From contig JAJCYH010000016.1 in the NCBI GenBank assembly GCA_029262995.1, forward strand, positions 1 through 64,000: a stretch of 64,000 nucleotides of DNA. Reading direction: 5' to 3'. Both the position numbers and the translations under genes were made by a program. The first letter of the stretch is position 1; every line of letters begins with the position of its first letter. Shown here in pieces: positions 61,642 to 64,000 of the stretch. A model generated the notes under the pieces. The model had not been told where the DNA came from, searched no databases, and was given only the letters and a program-made list of their open reading frames with translations. Source of the DNA: Saprospiraceae bacterium. GTDB lineage: Bacteria; Bacteroidota; Bacteroidia; Chitinophagales; Saprospiraceae.

Positions 61642-64000
61642 ATGAGTAAGTATTTATACATCATCTTTTTTATTTGTCTTATAGCCCTACCCGATATACG
61701 GTCTCAAGCTATAAATACCCCCTTTGGTAAGAACAGAGTTCAATATCACAATGATTTTGATACTTGGACAATGTATGAAACCGAGAACTTTATCACTTAT
61801 TGGTATGGCAAATCAAGAAATATAGCTCAGCCCATCATCCAGATGGCCGAAATGGACCACGATGAAATCCAAAAAGTCTTGGAGCATACTATAAGCGACA
61901 AAATAGAAATCATAGTATATATAGATCTTTCAGACTTAAAGCAGAGTAATATTGGTCTTGAAGAGGCTTTTACAAATACTGCCGGAACAACAAAGATTCA
62001 AGGACATAAGATGTTTGTCTATTTTGATGGCAACCATCTGAACTTAAGAAAACAGATTAAGAAAGGAATAGCTCAAGTATATCTAAATGCTATACTATTT
62101 GGATCAAATTTTCAGGAAATCGTTCAAAATGCATTAATGCTAAACTTACCTCTTTGGTTTTCTGATGGGGTTTCTGCATATGCGGCTAGTCCTTGGGACA
62201 TCGAGATTGATGATGAATTAAGGGACCTATTATTGAATGAACCAAGTTATAACAACTTTGAAAAGTTTGCTGATGAACACCCAAGAGCCGCAGGCCATTC
62301 TTTATGGCATTATGTTGCTGAAAAATATGACCCTTCTACGATTGCAAATATTATTTATTTAACAAGAATCAATAGAAATCTTGAAAACAGTTTTTTATTT
62401 ATACTTGGAGAGGAATTCGATATAGTGCTTGAGGAATGGTACCAATTTTATATTGAAAGATACAGATCTGAACAGACTAGTTTTACCCAAACGGAGGAGC
62501 TGTCAAGAATAAAAACTAAAACCAAAAGAGGCGTTGGTATTAGCAGTGTGAAGCAAAGTCCAGATGGCAAATATCTAGCCTACGTTTCTAATGATAAGGG
62601 GAAAGTCAAGTTGTATGTTCAAGACCTTTCCACTGGAAAAGAAGATTGCCTATTAAGATTAGGTGCAAAGAACTTATTCCAAGAGGTAGATTATAATTAT
62701 CCTTTAATTGCATGGCATCCTACAAAGTCAGAGCTCAGTGTAATATATGAAAGAAGGGATGTTATTAAAATAAGAAAAATATTTGTTCCTAACAATTCAA
62801 TTGAAGAGGACTTGTTAACGCAAGACTATCAAAGAATATACAGTATGGAATATCTTAACAATGAAGACTATATCCTATCTGCATCTAAAGATGGATTTTC
62901 AGACTTGTATATTTATAAACCAAGAGTCCGTAATTCAAAGCGACTTACACAGGATTTTTTTGATGACCTTGATGCATCACCGATCACCTTTGAGGGAGCT
63001 CCTTCTGTTTTATTTAGATCTAACAGAACAAACAACTCTCTTGAAAGGCAAATGATTGACACTATCTTACCGATTAATGAATTTGACATTTATATTCTAA
63101 AGGGAGTAGACAGAAATCCAAAGCTTGTCAAAATAACAGATACGCCAAATAATTCAGAGAGCAGACCGATGCTTTTGTCAGAGAATGAGATATGGTATCT
63201 AAGTCCAAGATCAGGTATTTTAAATAGTTATTCTCATAATCTAGTGACTGGAGAAATAAAAGCTAAAACAAATCTGGAAAGAAATGTAATTGTACATGAT
63301 ATAAAATTAGGAGGTGATTTTTATTATTTTACTTATTATGAAGATGGCGAGTATAAACTTTTCAAAAAGCGAGTGAGCCAGATTAAAGGTTCTGATCCCA
63401 GCGCTACGCAATTTAAATTATCACTGGAAGAGCAAAGTGATATTCCACTATTGATTAAGAATCCCGAAGAAGTAGAGGATGAGGATGACTTGATTATAAC
63501 TGATGCGATAAAGTTTCAATCTGAGTTTCCAGACCCTCAAAACCTGAAGTCTTTGGATATATTTCTAGAGGAGGACGAGGAACTTTCATTATTTGACAAG
63601 TATTTTCAAAATTACTATTCGGATGCCGTTCAAGATGGAAAGAGAATAATTAAATATAGTCCTATGAGGGCAACAGCATCCAGGTTGAAATTTAGACTGG
63701 CTGACTTCACGACCAGAATGGATAACACTGTCTTATTTGAAGGCCTTGAAAGTTATACCGGTCAAGACAGACAACTTGATAATGCCCCTTTAGGTATCTT
63801 ATTCAAAGCAACGATTAAAGATCTGTTTGAGGATTATGATATTCAAGTTGGCTTAAGAATTCCAACCAGCTTTAATGGCTATGAATATTTTGCCGTTTTT
63901 GATAATAAGAAATATTTGTTGGATAAGAGAATTGCCTTTTACCGAAAAGCAGAGACAAATACTATTGACCCAAATGTATTTCCTGTTCAAAGAGATAAGA
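61642..64000 (+). CDS. Partial: metalloprotease-like domain lacking its metal ligands, with TolB-like propeller
   Basis: The gene starts at ATG 61642 and is still open at the window end (786 codons seen). A signal peptide (about 1-22, ending RSQA) is followed by a region like the peptidase-MA gluzincins: KGIAQVY at 141-147 replaces the expected HExxHxx, and LPLWFSDGVSAYAAS at 169-183 replaces the WFxEGxAEY segment, so all zinc ligands appear lost. From about residue 285 a TolB-like beta-propeller follows (VKQSPDGKYLAYVSNDKGK, LYVQDLSTGKED). The visible end (LRIPTSFNGYEYFAVFDNKK) looks like outer-membrane barrel strands. Similar long proteins are common in Bacteroidota; function unknown. Confidence 0.75.
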   Translation, partial: MSKYLYIIFFICLIALPDIRSQAINTPFGKNRVQYHNDFDTWTMYETENFITYWYGKSRNIAQPIIQMAEMDHDEIQKVLEHTISDKIEIIVYIDLSDLKQSNIGLEEAFTNTAGTTKIQGHKMFVYFDGNHLNLRKQIKKGIAQVYLNAILFGSNFQEIVQNALMLNLPLWFSDGVSAYAASPWDIEIDDELRDLLLNEPSYNNFEKFADEHPRAAGHSLWHYVAEKYDPSTIANIIYLTRINRNLENSFLFILGEEFDIVLEEWYQFYIERYRSEQTSFTQTEELSRIKTKTKRGVGISSVKQSPDGKYLAYVSNDKGKVKLYVQDLSTGKEDCLLRLGAKNLFQEVDYNYPLIAWHPTKSELSVIYERRDVIKIRKIFVPNNSIEEDLLTQDYQRIYSMEYLNNEDYILSASKDGFSDLYIYKPRVRNSKRLTQDFFDDLDASPITFEGAPSVLFRSNRTNNSLERQMIDTILPINEFDIYILKGVDRNPKLVKITDTPNNSESRPMLLSENEIWYLSPRSGILNSYSHNLVTGEIKAKTNLERNVIVHDIKLGGDFYYFTYYEDGEYKLFKKRVSQIKGSDPSATQFKLSLEEQSDIPLLIKNPEEVEDEDDLIITDAIKFQSEFPDPQNLKSLDIFLEEDEELSLFDKYFQNYYSDAVQDGKRIIKYSPMRATASRLKFRLADFTTRMDNTVLFEGLESYTGQDRQLDNAPLGILFKATIKDLFEDYDIQVGLRIPTSFNGYEYFAVFDNKKYLLDKRIAFYRKAETNTIDPNVFPVQRDK

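Noticed and set aside
1-64000. tRNA genes, CRISPR arrays, transposases or integrases
   Set aside because: I looked in the intergenic gaps for cloverleaf and T-loop patterns, regular spaced repeats, and transposase motifs in the reading frames, and found none; a tRNAscan or repeat finder run would settle it.

Overview
The window is chromosomal DNA from an AT-rich member of the Bacteroidota, most likely the Saprospiria. This rests on: type IX secretion C-terminal sorting domains (partial gene at 2-964, gene at 31246-33237), the cysteine-rich ICxGExYxGY...GCDS repeats common in Saprospiraceae surface proteins, Bacteroidota-type genes (a 31-aa AURKAIP1/COX24-like ribosomal protein, OmpA/WD40-like PD protein, DUF4834-like protein, RpoE-like sigma factor), start codons with little Shine-Dalgarno signal, and a few TAnnTTTG promoter boxes. 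I see no tRNA, rRNA, CRISPR array, insertion sequence or prophage.

Region 1 (1229-11304) is the most coherent system: eight tightly packed + strand genes that together form a whole route from cytosine/uracil to central carbon. A yeast FCY1-type cytosine deaminase makes uracil, PreT/PreA reduces it to dihydrouracil, dihydropyrimidinase opens the ring, beta-ureidopropionase releases beta-alanine, CO2 and ammonia, a class III aminotransferase gives malonate semialdehyde, and a CoA-acylating (methyl)malonate-semialdehyde dehydrogenase gives acetyl-CoA. An NCS1 permease with an unusual ~110-residue insertion would bring in the base. A 7-bp hairpin and a degenerate heptamer repeat lie upstream.

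Region 2 (11372-21433) holds a short S74 (endosialidase-chaperone) protein, a sodium:solute symporter, an FG-GAP/VCBS lipoprotein and, on the opposite strand, a three-gene operon: DUF1549/LamG/DUF1553 lipoprotein with planctomycete-type cytochrome c motifs, DUF1501 protein, and a DUF2231 membrane/cytochrome c/leucine-rich-repeat protein. Region 3 (21919-24866) is a LytTR response regulator with a TPR sensor kinase.

Region 4 (25159-61504) is mostly housekeeping: RNase G, HU, YicC, guanylate kinase, ApaG, YebC, an ECF sigma factor with a small putative anti-sigma partner, RF1, TrmB, ThiL, an RluA-type pseudouridine synthase, Mfd with two bacterial PH-domain proteins, a GHMP kinase, an OmpA-family protein, a 2-oxoacid dehydrogenase E2, CinA, BirA, RsfS, FtsH, an OmpR-type two-component pair, methylmalonyl-CoA epimerase, a glucosaminidase/LysM protein, outer-membrane barrels and a glyoxalase II-like hydrolase. 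Two gene relics lie in its gaps: a DUF937-type gene that keeps one frame over 177 codons but carries five internal stops (57949-58479), and a decayed secreted-protein fragment (34360-34618). The window ends inside a large gene (61642 onward) joining a metalloprotease-like fold without its metal ligands to a TolB-like propeller.
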